NCBI GenBank assembly: GCA_964644695.1
Contig: CAZXWN010000004.1
Span: 1 to 64,000 of the forward strand
Length of the DNA stretch: 64,000 bases
From: CAZXWN01 sp964644695 [NCBI: uncultured bacterium]
GTDB lineage: Bacteria > UBP4 > UBA4092
Direction of reading: 5' to 3'
Both the position numbers and the translations under genes were made by a program. Position 1 is the first letter of the stretch, and each line of letters starts with the position of its first letter. Below the pieces are notes generated by a model, which saw only the letters and a program-made list of their open reading frames with translations, was not told where the DNA came from and made no database searches. This document shows, piece by piece, positions 14,965 to 24,964 of the stretch.

Positions 14965-17241
14965 TTATTTTCCAACTATTTTAACTTCCAACTCCAACTC
15001 AATACCTGATTTTTCTTTTACTCTACGTCTTGCCAATTCAATCAATTCCAAGAAATCAGAAGCAGTTGCATCACCCACATTGACAAAGAAATTGGCATGT
15101 TTAGGCGAAATCATTGCTCCTCCTACTCTGGACCCCTTCAATCCTGCCATATCAATTAATCGCCCTGCAGCCTCCTGCTCAGGATTTCGAAAAAAACAAC
15201 CCGCACTGGGAAGATCTAATGGTTGTGTTTGATTTCTTTTGTCGAGAAAGTTTTTTAATTCATTTCTAATAATGTCTGATGAACAAGGAGTTAACTGTAA
15301 ATCAGCCTCATAAATAATGGCATCTTTTAAATTTGTTGAATGATAACCTGCTTGAATTTCTGATTTATCATACTCTTTTAAATCACCATCAAAAGTAACT
15401 ACTCTGATTTTACGAACAAGATCAAACATAGATCGTCCATGTGCGCCAGCGTTCATAAACAGAGCTCCGCCTAAGCTTGCGGGGATTCCTGCCACTGGTT
15501 CAAGACCTGACAGTCCCAATTCGCTAGCAAATCTCGCAATTTGTGGTAACCATGCAGAGGCCCCAATCCGAATCTGATGTCCTTTTAGTAATGTCTTATA
15601 AGAGAATCTTTTACCTAATTTAATAACGATACCAAGAATTCCAGAATCTAGCACCAACAGATTAGAACCAGCTCCCAAAGTAAATATCGGTTGATTATAT
15701 GACTTCGCCCAACGGACCACTTTTAATAAATCATCCACTGTTTCTGCAATAGCTAACCACTCAGCATTCCCACCAACTTTTATCAAAGTATGTTTTTTCA
15801 TGGGGACCTGAGAGACCACAGTTCCTGAGATAGCCAATCCACCTGGAACATTGGGTTCCGCATCTGGTATTGTGCGAATTTTTACCAATAAATCATGTGC
15901 CACCTTCCAAATATCGCCGGCGCCAATAAATACAACCAAATCACCGGGGCGAAGAATATTCATCAAATAGTCATTAATTTCATCTCTATCTGGTATATAT
16001 AACAAGTTTTTATAGCCTTGCGCAATCACTGCATCAAAGATATTTAACGAAGAGACACCCTGTCGGGGTTTCTCACCTGCGGCATAAACACCTGTAAGAA
16101 TACTTAGATCTGCTTGATTAAATGAAGTCGCGAATTCCTTAGCTAACAACTCAGTTCGAGAGTATCGATGGGGTTGAAAAACTGCAATGACACGTTTTGC
16201 ATCACCTGTAACTGCACCACTAATAGCAGCAGCAACTTTGGCAGGGTTATGTGCATAATCATCAAAAATACGAATTCCATTAGATTCACCCACGAGCTCA
16301 AAGCGACGACCAACACCACTAAAAGATTCAAGGCCTGGAACCATGTCTTCAAAACTCAAACCCACAGCCAACCCTACAGCTATTGAAGCCAAGGCATTTC
16401 TCACATTATGTTCACCTGGACAGCGCATATGGACTGCACCCAATAAAAGATCTCCATCATACACATCAAAGTGACTCTCAAAATTAGCATACTGAGGATT
16501 TACTGCATGGATGCGGGCAGCTTCAGTCATACCGAAGGTTATAACTGGTTTTTTACATGCAGCAGCCAACTGTGCCGCATTCAGGTTATCAATTCCAACA
16601 ACAGCACACCCATTTGGAGCAATTTTTTTAGTAAAGGAATGAAATGCTGCAATAACATTCTCAACTTTATCATCATAATTCTCCAGATGATCAGCCTCAA
16701 TATTATTAATAACAGCAATTTGTGGTGTATATGATAAGAATGACCCATCACTTTCATCAGCTTCTGCAACTAACCAGGGACCTTCACCAAGCGTAGCATT
16801 ACTGTCGATTTCTTTGACACGTCCCCCAATTATTGCTGTAGGCTTAATACCAGCGGCTTGCAACATACTAAATATCATAGAACTTGTTGTTGTTTTTCCA
16901 TGAGTACCCGCCACAGCAATAACTTGCCGTGAAGACATTAAATCCAGCAGCAATTTCGAGCGATGCCATACAGGTATATTTAACTTAGTTGCTTCAACCA
17001 ATTCTGGGTTGTCTTCCGGTATCGCACTAGAACGAATAACCAAGCTTGCTTCCGTCACGTTACTTGCAGCGTGGGTGGGATATATTTTAGCTCCCATGTC
17101 TTGTAAACGTTGAGTCATATAGTTAGTGGAAAGATCTGATCCTGTAACTTTGTATCCCAACTGACAGTATACTTGGGCTAAACCACACATACCCGTTCCA
17201 CCAATACCTATGAAATGAATAGTTTTAATAGTATCTTTCAT
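14965..17241 (-). CDS. murC: UDP-N-acetylmuramate-L-alanine ligase / UDP-N-acetylenolpyruvoylglucosamine reductase fusion (MurC-MurB)
   Basis: One 758-residue protein covers two consecutive steps of UDP-MurNAc-L-Ala synthesis. Residues 1 to about 465 are MurC: IGIGGTGMCGLA at the N-terminus, ATP loop AGTHGKTTTSSM near 112-123, and a DDYAHNP motif in the C-domain. Residues from about 478 are MurB: FAD-binding GAGSNLLV, then PVAGIPASLGGALFMNAGAHG, then SAGCFFRNP, where Cys682 occupies the position of the Ser proton donor of E. coli MurB. MurB acts before MurC, although it is C-terminal here. It overlaps murG by four bases. No separate murB is needed, and no ddl lies in the cluster. Confidence 0.96.
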   Translation of the reverse strand: MKDTIKTIHFIGIGGTGMCGLAQVYCQLGYKVTGSDLSTNYMTQRLQDMGAKIYPTHAASNVTEASLVIRSSAIPEDNPELVEATKLNIPVWHRSKLLLDLMSSRQVIAVAGTHGKTTTSSMIFSMLQAAGIKPTAIIGGRVKEIDSNATLGEGPWLVAEADESDGSFLSYTPQIAVINNIEADHLENYDDKVENVIAAFHSFTKKIAPNGCAVVGIDNLNAAQLAAACKKPVITFGMTEAARIHAVNPQYANFESHFDVYDGDLLLGAVHMRCPGEHNVRNALASIAVGLAVGLSFEDMVPGLESFSGVGRRFELVGESNGIRIFDDYAHNPAKVAAAISGAVTGDAKRVIAVFQPHRYSRTELLAKEFATSFNQADLSILTGVYAAGEKPRQGVSSLNIFDAVIAQGYKNLLYIPDRDEINDYLMNILRPGDLVVFIGAGDIWKVAHDLLVKIRTIPDAEPNVPGGLAISGTVVSQVPMKKHTLIKVGGNAEWLAIAETVDDLLKVVRWAKSYNQPIFTLGAGSNLLVLDSGILGIVIKLGKRFSYKTLLKGHQIRIGASAWLPQIARFASELGLSGLEPVAGIPASLGGALFMNAGAHGRSMFDLVRKIRVVTFDGDLKEYDKSEIQAGYHSTNLKDAIIYEADLQLTPCSSDIIRNELKNFLDKRNQTQPLDLPSAGCFFRNPEQEAAGRLIDMAGLKGSRVGGAMISPKHANFFVNVGDATASDFLELIELARRRVKEKSGIELELEVKIVGK

Positions 17242-18359
17242 TGTCTTCTCGATTTCATTAATGATTCAATCAAATCACATATTGCTTTCGTTGCATTCGG
17301 TTTACCCAAGTTCCTACTAGCTTCAGACATTTTTTGTTTTACATTCAAATCCATCACCAAGCTATCAATTAGCTCAGCAAGAACTATCGGTGATAAATCT
17401 TTCTCTAAAATAACTTTTGCTGCACCTGCATTTTCAACTGCTCGAGCATTCTTTTCCTGGTGATTTGCAGTTGCGTGTGGATATGGAATTAAGATACTAG
17501 GTAATCCGCACGCAGCTATTTCCGATAATGATATTGCACCTGACCTAGCTATCACCAGATCAGAAGCAGCATAGGCTTGAGCCATATTGTAAATAAATGG
17601 TTGTATGACCAGCTTAATGCCTTTGACATTCTTTAAAGCTTCGGTTGTTGCCAAATAACCTTTTTCACCAGTCTGGAAAATCACCTGATATTGACGCTTG
17701 CGTTTTTCAAGCAAATCAAGAGCCTCCACCACATTCTGATTAATGGACAAAGAACCTTGGCTACCACCGAAAACAAGTAATACCGGTTGTCCTGATTCAA
17801 AGCGAAAAGCCTTCAAACCCTCTTCACGATTGAGATTATCAAAGCGGCCTCTCAATGGATTACCAGTAACATGTACTTTCTTTTTACCGAAATAATCCAC
17901 TAACTGCGCATAGGATGTGGTAACTATATTTGCTTTTCTTCCTAATAAACGATTAGTTATCCCAGGAATAGCATCAGATTCATGTATAAGAGTTGGGATT
18001 CCCATTCGCTGTGCCATTTTCACAGTAGTGCCAGAAACATAGCCACCAGTTCCAATAACCACATCTGGCTGAATAATTTTCAAAAGTCTACGAGATTCGT
18101 ACATTCCCAGAACATTTTCCCAGATTGTAGCAAATAACCGAGTAGAAAGCTTTCGAGGTATATTGGCAGCATGGATTCCATGAAAAGTGATAGGTAAATC
18201 TGATTTAGAAGATAAAGTTTCTTCACGACCACCAATTCGACCAACATAATGAATTTCCATATTGGGATGTCGTTTCAACATCTCTTCTGCAATGGCTAGA
18301 GCCGGATAAATGTGGCCACCAGTTCCACCACCTGAAACAACAATAGACCGAGGGCTCAT
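17238..18359 (-). CDS. murG: Lipid II synthase MurG (UDP-GlcNAc transferase)
   Basis: Transfers GlcNAc from UDP-GlcNAc to lipid I on the inner face of the membrane. The 373-residue GT28 protein has GGGTGGHIYPALAIAEE near the start, the second glycine-rich loop FGGSQGSLSINQ, and the UDP-GlcNAc-binding region with RSGAISLSEIAACGLPSILIPYPHATANHQ. ATGA overlaps couple it to ftsW upstream and murC/B downstream. Confidence 0.97.
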   Translation of the reverse strand: MSPRSIVVSGGGTGGHIYPALAIAEEMLKRHPNMEIHYVGRIGGREETLSSKSDLPITFHGIHAANIPRKLSTRLFATIWENVLGMYESRRLLKIIQPDVVIGTGGYVSGTTVKMAQRMGIPTLIHESDAIPGITNRLLGRKANIVTTSYAQLVDYFGKKKVHVTGNPLRGRFDNLNREEGLKAFRFESGQPVLLVFGGSQGSLSINQNVVEALDLLEKRKRQYQVIFQTGEKGYLATTEALKNVKGIKLVIQPFIYNMAQAYAASDLVIARSGAISLSEIAACGLPSILIPYPHATANHQEKNARAVENAGAAKVILEKDLSPIVLAELIDSLVMDLNVKQKMSEASRNLGKPNATKAICDLIESLMKSRRQ

Positions 18360-19489
18360 CTGATACTCTTTCTTTTCACTGAATCCGGATCGTAATCTGG
18401 AATATATTGCGCTACATTTAGTAATAACCCCGCAGCCGCCATCATGAAAAACATAGAGGATCCACCATAGCTAATAAAGGGTAAAGGCATTCCCTTGGTA
18501 GGAAGAAAACTCACGGACATTCCCAAATTTATACAGATTTGAGAAGCCATCATAACAGTAACGCCTGTTGCAAGTAGGCATGCGAATAAATCCATTGAGT
18601 GAGTTGCAATTTTAAATCCAAGCCAAATCAAATAGATAAAGGTAACAATCAAAATAAAAGCACCAATAAATCCAAGTTCTTCACATATTACTGGAAAAAT
18701 AAAGTCAGTATGGCAATCAGATAAAAAGCCATATTTTTGCATTCCATTACCAAGGCCTTTACCAAAAAAGCCACCTGATCCAATACTTATAAGTGATTGT
18801 GTTATCTGCCACCCTGTATCATAACTTATATTTCGATGATTCATTAGCTTTTCCAGAAAGGATGTTAATCGACCTTGTTGATGTTTGTTCTCCAGAATCT
18901 CCTTAATAATAAGAGGTACTCCTAATGGAAGAACAAATAAAAAGTGGTTTAATTTCATTCCAGCAATAAGACACATAATTGAACCAATAATAACCAATAA
19001 AAGAGCTGTTCCCATATCAGGCTCTATTAGAATTAAAATGGCGATAAGCCCAAGAACACATATTATTGGAAAAAATCCACGCCAAAAATCCTTAATTTGG
19101 TTTTCCGGTTTTCGGCTTAAAAAATCAGCGGCATAAATAATAATTGCTAATTTTGCAAATTCTGAAGGTTGAAATTTAAAAACACTCCAACCCAACCAAC
19201 GTGTCGCACCTTTTACAGAAGGCATGAACAATACAGCTATTAACAATAAAGCCGCTATCATGATCAATGCAAAACCTTTATATCTAAGGTTCTGATAATC
19301 CATACCCATCATCTTATACATTACAAATAAGCCCAGAATCCAAAAAGCAAACTGCTTGAAAAAATAATTATATGGATTTAAATAGCTGCTCGCACTAAAC
19401 ACCATAACCTGCCCAAAGAGCGAGAGGAACATAATTACCATAAATAACTGAACTTGGGTTTTCGTTTTAAATTTCAACAAATCCAACAT
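18356..19489 (-). CDS. ftsW: Septal peptidoglycan polymerase FtsW (SEDS family)
   Basis: Ten-helix SEDS glycosyltransferase that polymerises lipid II at the septum with FtsI. The 377-residue hydrophobic chain has family stretches GWSVFKFQPSEFAKLAIIIY, LIEPDMGTALLL (catalytic Asp region), GKGLGNGMQKYGFLSDCHTDFIFPVICEELGF and KGMPLPFISYGGSS (each quoted only in part). The start codon overlaps the murD stop (TAATG). Confidence 0.96.
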   Translation of the reverse strand: MLDLLKFKTKTQVQLFMVIMFLSLFGQVMVFSASSYLNPYNYFFKQFAFWILGLFVMYKMMGMDYQNLRYKGFALIMIAALLLIAVLFMPSVKGATRWLGWSVFKFQPSEFAKLAIIIYAADFLSRKPENQIKDFWRGFFPIICVLGLIAILILIEPDMGTALLLVIIGSIMCLIAGMKLNHFLFVLPLGVPLIIKEILENKHQQGRLTSFLEKLMNHRNISYDTGWQITQSLISIGSGGFFGKGLGNGMQKYGFLSDCHTDFIFPVICEELGFIGAFILIVTFIYLIWLGFKIATHSMDLFACLLATGVTVMMASQICINLGMSVSFLPTKGMPLPFISYGGSSMFFMMAAAGLLLNVAQYIPDYDPDSVKRKSIR

Positions 19490-20841
19490 TATAAACCCTC
19501 TATTATTTCCTTAAACACACGACCACGTTCTTCATAATCGCGGTACATATCATAACTGGAGCAAGCGGGAGATAATACAACAGCATCACCATCAATGGCA
19601 TTTTGAGATGCCACAGCGACAGATTCTTCCATAGTTGCACACTTAACAGTGAACACAGATTTACCTAAAGCATCATAAATTATGTCTTTTGCCTGTCCCA
19701 TTAAAATCAGAGTTTTTACTTTTTCTTTTATAAGTGGGATCAATGGTTGATAATCACTACCCTTATCCTTACCCCCCATAATAAGAACAATAGGAGCCGG
19801 TAGCGCACTTAAAGCGATCATTACAGATGCAACAGTAGTCGCCTTGGAATCATTGTAATATTTGACACCTTTCAGTTCTTTTACGAACTCCAATCGGTGT
19901 TCAACACCTCTAAAGGTTTTCAGTGTTGGTACGATATCTATAGCAGGTATTCCCATTGTACATGCTATTGCAATTCCCGCCATTGCATTTTCCAAATTAT
20001 GGCCCCCAGGCAAGCCCAAATCACCTTTATCACAAACATTTACTTCATGGGATCCATCACGATATATAATTCTATTTCCAGCCAACATCACACCATAATC
20101 AACGGACTGTGTTGTTGAAAAAAACATCTTGCGGGAAGCAATATCAGGTAAACGACTCATCAGCTCGTAATTATCTAGGTTTAATAGAGCAATATCTTCA
20201 GCTGTCTGATAGTCAAATATACGAAACTTAGCTCTTGCATATTCATCCATGCCTGGATACCAATCCAGGTGATTTCTGGAAATATTCAATATTGCGGCAA
20301 TCTTTGGTCTGAAAGATGTAATTGTCTCCAGTTGGAAGCTGGATATTTCCGCAATGACAACACCCTGGGATGTCATATTTCTTATAGCTGCAGACAAGGG
20401 ATAGCCAATATTTCCAGCAACAGCAACGGGACCTTTCTTCCAAGCACTCTTAAACATTTCATAAGTCCAGGTTGTAGTTGTTGTCTTACCATTAGAACCA
20501 GTTATAGCAACCATAGGCGCCGGAGAGTTTTGATATGCCAGCTCAATTTCACTAATAACTGGAATACCTTTCTCTCGAGCCGCTCTTACCGGAGGCACTG
20601 TATCGGGGATACCTGGACTTAAGACAACCAAGTCGGAACCAGAAACATCTTTAATTTGGTCTGCATTTGCAGACACTTGAATTTCAGGACTTTCTAATAG
20701 AGCTATGTATTCAGCAAGTTTCTCTGCTGGTTTTATGTCACTGACACAAACAGAGGCTCCACAAGTGCGTAGCAAATTCGCTGCGGCCGCACCACTGCGT
20801 GCCAGCCCTAAAACGCATACTTTCTTTCCGACTAAATCCAT
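19489..20841 (-). CDS. murD: UDP-N-acetylmuramoylalanine-D-glutamate ligase
   Basis: Adds D-Glu to UDP-MurNAc-L-Ala. From ATG 20841 the chain has 450 residues: KVCVLGLARSGAAAA at the N-terminus, ATP loop ITGSNGKTTTTT, then NISRNHLDWYPGMDEYARAK, YNDSKATT and a C-terminal LSPACSSYDMYRDYEERG. The frame is open upstream to 20907, but that extension lies within mraY, and the family start fits Met at 20841, eight bases after the mraY stop. Confidence 0.95.
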   Translation of the reverse strand: MDLVGKKVCVLGLARSGAAAANLLRTCGASVCVSDIKPAEKLAEYIALLESPEIQVSANADQIKDVSGSDLVVLSPGIPDTVPPVRAAREKGIPVISEIELAYQNSPAPMVAITGSNGKTTTTTWTYEMFKSAWKKGPVAVAGNIGYPLSAAIRNMTSQGVVIAEISSFQLETITSFRPKIAAILNISRNHLDWYPGMDEYARAKFRIFDYQTAEDIALLNLDNYELMSRLPDIASRKMFFSTTQSVDYGVMLAGNRIIYRDGSHEVNVCDKGDLGLPGGHNLENAMAGIAIACTMGIPAIDIVPTLKTFRGVEHRLEFVKELKGVKYYNDSKATTVASVMIALSALPAPIVLIMGGKDKGSDYQPLIPLIKEKVKTLILMGQAKDIIYDALGKSVFTVKCATMEESVAVASQNAIDGDAVVLSPACSSYDMYRDYEERGRVFKEIIEGL

Positions 20842-20849
20842 GGTCTTAT

Positions 20850-21956
20850 TTACCTGACTTTCAAAAGGCCCAAACCAATCAAGGCCAAAATTGCTGAGAT
20901 AATCCAAAAACGTACAATTATTGTTTCTTCTTTTATACCAGCTTTTTCAAAGTGATGGTGAATGGGAGACATCAGAAAAACTCGTTTACCACGGAGCTTG
21001 AAAGATGTAACTTGAATAATTACTGATAGAGCTTCCATCACAAATATTCCACCTACGATGAAAAGAGAGAATTCTTGTTTGATTAGTAACGCAATGATCC
21101 CCAATATTCCACCCAAAGCAAGAGACCCTGTATCTCCCATAAAAACTTTAGCGGGGTGACAATTATACCAGAGGAATCCTAAAGAGGCACCTATTAGGCA
21201 AGACACAACAACTGTAAGCTCACCGGCTCCAGGCACATAAGGTACATTTAAGTATGCTGCAAAATCTGACCGACCGATTACATAAGTCATTACCAGATAA
21301 CTTAATGCAGAAGTTGTTACACAACCGATAGCTAATCCATCCAGACCATCTGTTAAATTCACCGCATTCGATGTTGAAACTATCACCATCATGGCAAATG
21401 GAATATAAAGCCAGGATATATCCGGCGAAAGATGTTTAAAGAATGGGAAATACAGATAACGTTGTTCAGGAATAATCGGGAAAACAAATAGATAAACACC
21501 CACACCCAAACCCAGTATAAGTTGTAAAATCATTTTCTGTCGTGGATTAAGTCCCTCCGACTGTCTTTTCATCAGTTTAAGATAGTCATCCAAGAAACCA
21601 ACCAATCCCAACCAGAGAGTTACAAGAACAGTTAATCCAACCAGACGATTCGAGAAATCACAGAGCAGAAGTATAGGGACCATTAAGGCAATCAGGATTA
21701 GAATTCCACCCATGGTTGGGGTTCCACTCTTTGCCTTATGCATTGCACCTAAATTGGGTCCACCCACTGTGTTCCGAATAATTTGACCAATTTTCAATCG
21801 CTTCAATTGATGAATAACACGGGGTCCAAAATATAAACTGATTAAAAACGCAATCACTGCCCCCGCAACAGAGCGAAAGGTAATATACCTAAAAAGGTTT
21901 ATACCGGGGAAGTAAAGTATTTTAGCAAGCACATGATTAACTAAATAATAAAGCAT
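20850..21956 (-). CDS. mraY: Phospho-N-acetylmuramoyl-pentapeptide-transferase MraY
   Basis: Makes lipid I by moving phospho-MurNAc-pentapeptide onto undecaprenyl phosphate. The 368-residue polytopic protein shows GTPTMGGILIL, the Asp-rich FLDDYLKL, NAVNLTDGLDGLA, NCHPAKVFMGDTGSL and the His-rich cytosolic loop MSPIHHHFEKAG. All are hallmarks of the MraY branch of polyprenyl-phosphate transferases. Confidence 0.97.
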   Translation of the reverse strand: MLYYLVNHVLAKILYFPGINLFRYITFRSVAGAVIAFLISLYFGPRVIHQLKRLKIGQIIRNTVGGPNLGAMHKAKSGTPTMGGILILIALMVPILLLCDFSNRLVGLTVLVTLWLGLVGFLDDYLKLMKRQSEGLNPRQKMILQLILGLGVGVYLFVFPIIPEQRYLYFPFFKHLSPDISWLYIPFAMMVIVSTSNAVNLTDGLDGLAIGCVTTSALSYLVMTYVIGRSDFAAYLNVPYVPGAGELTVVVSCLIGASLGFLWYNCHPAKVFMGDTGSLALGGILGIIALLIKQEFSLFIVGGIFVMEALSVIIQVTSFKLRGKRVFLMSPIHHHFEKAGIKEETIIVRFWIISAILALIGLGLLKVR

Positions 21957-21964
21957 CCATCACC

Positions 21965-23401
21965 TCAATGATTGAGATTCTGATTACTAAACAAATCTCC
22001 AGCACCAGCCCACTGTTCAAGAGAGCTGGCTAACCTTTCAAACTCCATTTTTCGGGATGCCTTGAGTAAAACGACATCTCCATCCTTTAATGCGGATTTC
22101 AAATAGTCCAAAGCCTCATCGCGAGTCTCACAGGCAAACAATGAGTTTTTACTCATTCCTGATGACATGGCACCTTCAATGACAAATTCAGACATACTAC
22201 CAACAGCGATTAACAACTCAGCACCTGTTTTTTGTATTGAAACTCCGGCGGATATATGCGCAGCCTGACTTTGTTCCCCAAGCTCTCGCATATCACCTAA
22301 AACAACAACTTTCCGCCCTTTCACATAGAGTTGTTTCAAACAATCTAATGCTGAATTTAGAGACTTTGGATTAGCATTGTAGGCATCATTAATAAGGGTA
22401 ATCTGACCGGCAGGAATTATCTGCATCCGCATCTTTGCCGGCTTAAAACTTTCTAATCCCCGTTTGATTTGGTATTTATCTGAAACAATCTGCCAGGCAG
22501 TAGCGGCTGCAGCAACGGCATTGGCTACCTGGTGTGTTCCAAGGACGGGGAGATTTATCGTAATATCACCATCAGGAGTATTAAGGGTAAACTTCATTCC
22601 AAGGGGCTCAGTCATAAACTCGATATCTCTAGCCTGGAAATCAGCGCTTTTCTCTAAAGAGAAAAAGACAGTATTTGCACGAGTTCTTTCTTTAAATTGA
22701 CTTACCAATACATCATCTGCATTTAAAACAGCGACGTTTTGAGAACTCATTTTTTCTAATAGCTCAAACTTAGCCTCAGCAATAGCTTCTTTTGTACCGA
22801 AATATTCAATATGTGCGTCCGCAACATTGGTAACAACACCAATATCCGGCGGGCATATCTCAACCAGACGCCGAATTTCTCCTGGATGATTCATTCCCAT
22901 TTCTTGAACTAATATTCGAGTCTGCCTGTTTAATCGAAACAGCGTAAGCGGCAATCCAATGTCATTATTGAAACTGCCTTCATTCTTAATAGTATTGTGT
23001 GTTTTTTCAAGAATAGCAGCTATCATTTCCTTGGTGGAGGTTTTGCCATTGCTTCCGGTTACACCAATTACTTTCACTGGGAATCGGGTGCGGTAAAACC
23101 GGGCCAATTCACCCATGGCGTATTTGGGATCGTCCACCTGGATAACAGCTAACTCCTTACGGAATTGCAAAAAATCCAGATTGACACCCGGACGGGTAAA
23201 TATACCCACAGCTCCCCTGCTCATTGCGTTGGGAAGATAATCATGCCCATCGAAATTCTCACCTTTTATAGGAACAAACAGATCCCCCGGTACAATTTTT
23301 CGACTATCAGTAGAAATGCCAGAAAACACTTTATCTGGCTCTCCACTTACCCAGACACCCTTTACAACCTCACATACATCTTTAGCTTTTAACGGTTCCA
23401 T
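21965..23401 (-). CDS. murF: UDP-MurNAc-tripeptide-D-alanyl-D-alanine ligase MurF
   Basis: Adds D-Ala-D-Ala to the tripeptide precursor. In the 478-residue chain are the N-domain STDSRKIVPGDLFVPIKGE, ATP loop GVTGSNGKTSTKEMIA, LVQEMGMNHPGEI, and INDAYNANPKSL, a MurF-specific motif. The start overlaps the murE stop by one base. The ddl gene that would supply its D-Ala-D-Ala is not in this cluster. Confidence 0.96.
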   Translation of the reverse strand: MEPLKAKDVCEVVKGVWVSGEPDKVFSGISTDSRKIVPGDLFVPIKGENFDGHDYLPNAMSRGAVGIFTRPGVNLDFLQFRKELAVIQVDDPKYAMGELARFYRTRFPVKVIGVTGSNGKTSTKEMIAAILEKTHNTIKNEGSFNNDIGLPLTLFRLNRQTRILVQEMGMNHPGEIRRLVEICPPDIGVVTNVADAHIEYFGTKEAIAEAKFELLEKMSSQNVAVLNADDVLVSQFKERTRANTVFFSLEKSADFQARDIEFMTEPLGMKFTLNTPDGDITINLPVLGTHQVANAVAAAATAWQIVSDKYQIKRGLESFKPAKMRMQIIPAGQITLINDAYNANPKSLNSALDCLKQLYVKGRKVVVLGDMRELGEQSQAAHISAGVSIQKTGAELLIAVGSMSEFVIEGAMSSGMSKNSLFACETRDEALDYLKSALKDGDVVLLKASRKMEFERLASSLEQWAGAGDLFSNQNLNH

Positions 23402-24903
23402 TATTTTTCCGTTCGATTAGTTTGTAGATACTTTCGAGCCATTTCCACATCATCAAAATGGATGGTGCGGTCAGCAAATATTTCATATGTTTCGTGGCCT
23501 TTACCTGCAATCAAGACACTATCACCAGGACGAGCCATATTAATCGCCTCACGGATAGCATCTTCCCGGTCCAAGACCACCTTATATTCTGGTTTAGGAG
23601 ATAACACTCGCCGAATACCTAATTCAATATCCATGGCAATTAAAGCAGGATCTTCACTCCGAGGGTTATCCGAAGTGATAATACTATAGTCTGCATGTCG
23701 AGCAGCAATTTCACCCATAAGAGGACGTTTACCACGATCTCTGTCACCACCGGCGCCAAATACAATAATGATTTTCCCTTTTGTAATTTGCCGCGCAGAT
23801 TTGAGGAGATTCAATAAGGCATCATCGGTATGAGCATAATCAACCAGTACCAGAAAATCCTGACCTTCATCCACTCGCTGGAAACGACCCGGGACACAAG
23901 CAACATTCTCCAGTCCCAAACGAATATCCTCAAGATTAAATCCCAGGGCAATCCCCATCGCGGCAGCCGCCAGACTGTTATAAACATTAAACAGTCCACT
24001 GATACCCAGACAGACAGGAGTTTCACCTAATGGGGTCTTCAATGTAAACGAGAGTTTGTCGGGAGAAAGGTTTACATTGAGGGCACGGACATCAGCGTCT
24101 TTGTTGATAGCATATGTAATAACCGGAACAGAAGATGACTGAACAACCTTTTCACCCAGGGGGTCATCTATATTCACTATGGATCGTTTGGGTAGTCCCT
24201 TATCAAAGCACTGAGCCATTCTTTTAAATAAGATACATTTGGCTGCCAAGTAATCTTCCATGGTTTTGTGATAGTCCAAATGATCACGGGTAATATTGGT
24301 AAACACTCCAATATCAAATTCCAAACCTTCTACCCGACCCTGATCAAGTGCATGTGAAGATACTTCCATAACCATATAGTCACAACCAGCATAACGCATA
24401 TCCCTCATTATTCCATTTAACTCCAATGATGAGGGGGTTGTATTATTCAATGGTTGTGACTTGCCAGCAAACCGAGTACCAATCGTACCAATAATTCCGG
24501 CCTGATGACCTGCCTGTTGGATAATGGATTCCATTAAATAGGTTGATGTCGTTTTTCCATTGGTTCCAGTTACACCCACAACTTTTAATTCACGGGACGG
24601 GTACCCATAAAAACAAGCTGCCATCAAAGCTTCAGCTAATCGGCTATTGGGCACCTTAATTTGGGGGACTATTCCCAATTCGGGAATAAATCGTTCAACA
24701 ACCAAAGCCACAGCCCCAGCTTTTACAGACTGGGCGGCATAAAGATGTCCGTCTTGTTTAACCCCGGAAATACAAACAAATAAATCTCCTGGTTTTACAT
24801 ATCGGCTGTCACGGGAGATACCTTGAACAGATAAATTACCGATATCACCCTGACATTGGAATTCAGAAATAGATTGTAGTAAGTTTTCTAATAGTACATT
24901 CAT
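23401..24903 (-). CDS. murE: UDP-MurNAc-dipeptide ligase MurE, predicted meso-diaminopimelate-adding
   Basis: Adds the third stem-peptide residue. In the 500-residue chain are SRDSRYVKPGDLFVCISG, ATP loop GVTGTNGKTTSTYLM, TRDHLDYHKTMEDY (carbamylated-Lys region nearby), and the specificity motif DNPRSEDP. Arg in DNPR is known to recognise meso-DAP, whereas Lys-adding enzymes carry a different residue. So the cell wall is predicted to be the DAP type. Confidence 0.95.
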   Translation of the reverse strand: MNVLLENLLQSISEFQCQGDIGNLSVQGISRDSRYVKPGDLFVCISGVKQDGHLYAAQSVKAGAVALVVERFIPELGIVPQIKVPNSRLAEALMAACFYGYPSRELKVVGVTGTNGKTTSTYLMESIIQQAGHQAGIIGTIGTRFAGKSQPLNNTTPSSLELNGIMRDMRYAGCDYMVMEVSSHALDQGRVEGLEFDIGVFTNITRDHLDYHKTMEDYLAAKCILFKRMAQCFDKGLPKRSIVNIDDPLGEKVVQSSSVPVITYAINKDADVRALNVNLSPDKLSFTLKTPLGETPVCLGISGLFNVYNSLAAAAMGIALGFNLEDIRLGLENVACVPGRFQRVDEGQDFLVLVDYAHTDDALLNLLKSARQITKGKIIIVFGAGGDRDRGKRPLMGEIAARHADYSIITSDNPRSEDPALIAMDIELGIRRVLSPKPEYKVVLDREDAIREAINMARPGDSVLIAGKGHETYEIFADRTIHFDDVEMARKYLQTNRTEK

Positions 24904-24964
24904 AATAATTTGCCTGAGACAATTCTCATTGATTTAAGACCAATGGTAAAAGTTAATAATTAAG

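Noticed and set aside
16143-16352. Antisense open frames within the dcw genes
   Set aside because: They are opposite-strand shadows of well-supported mur/fts genes with no start signals of their own.
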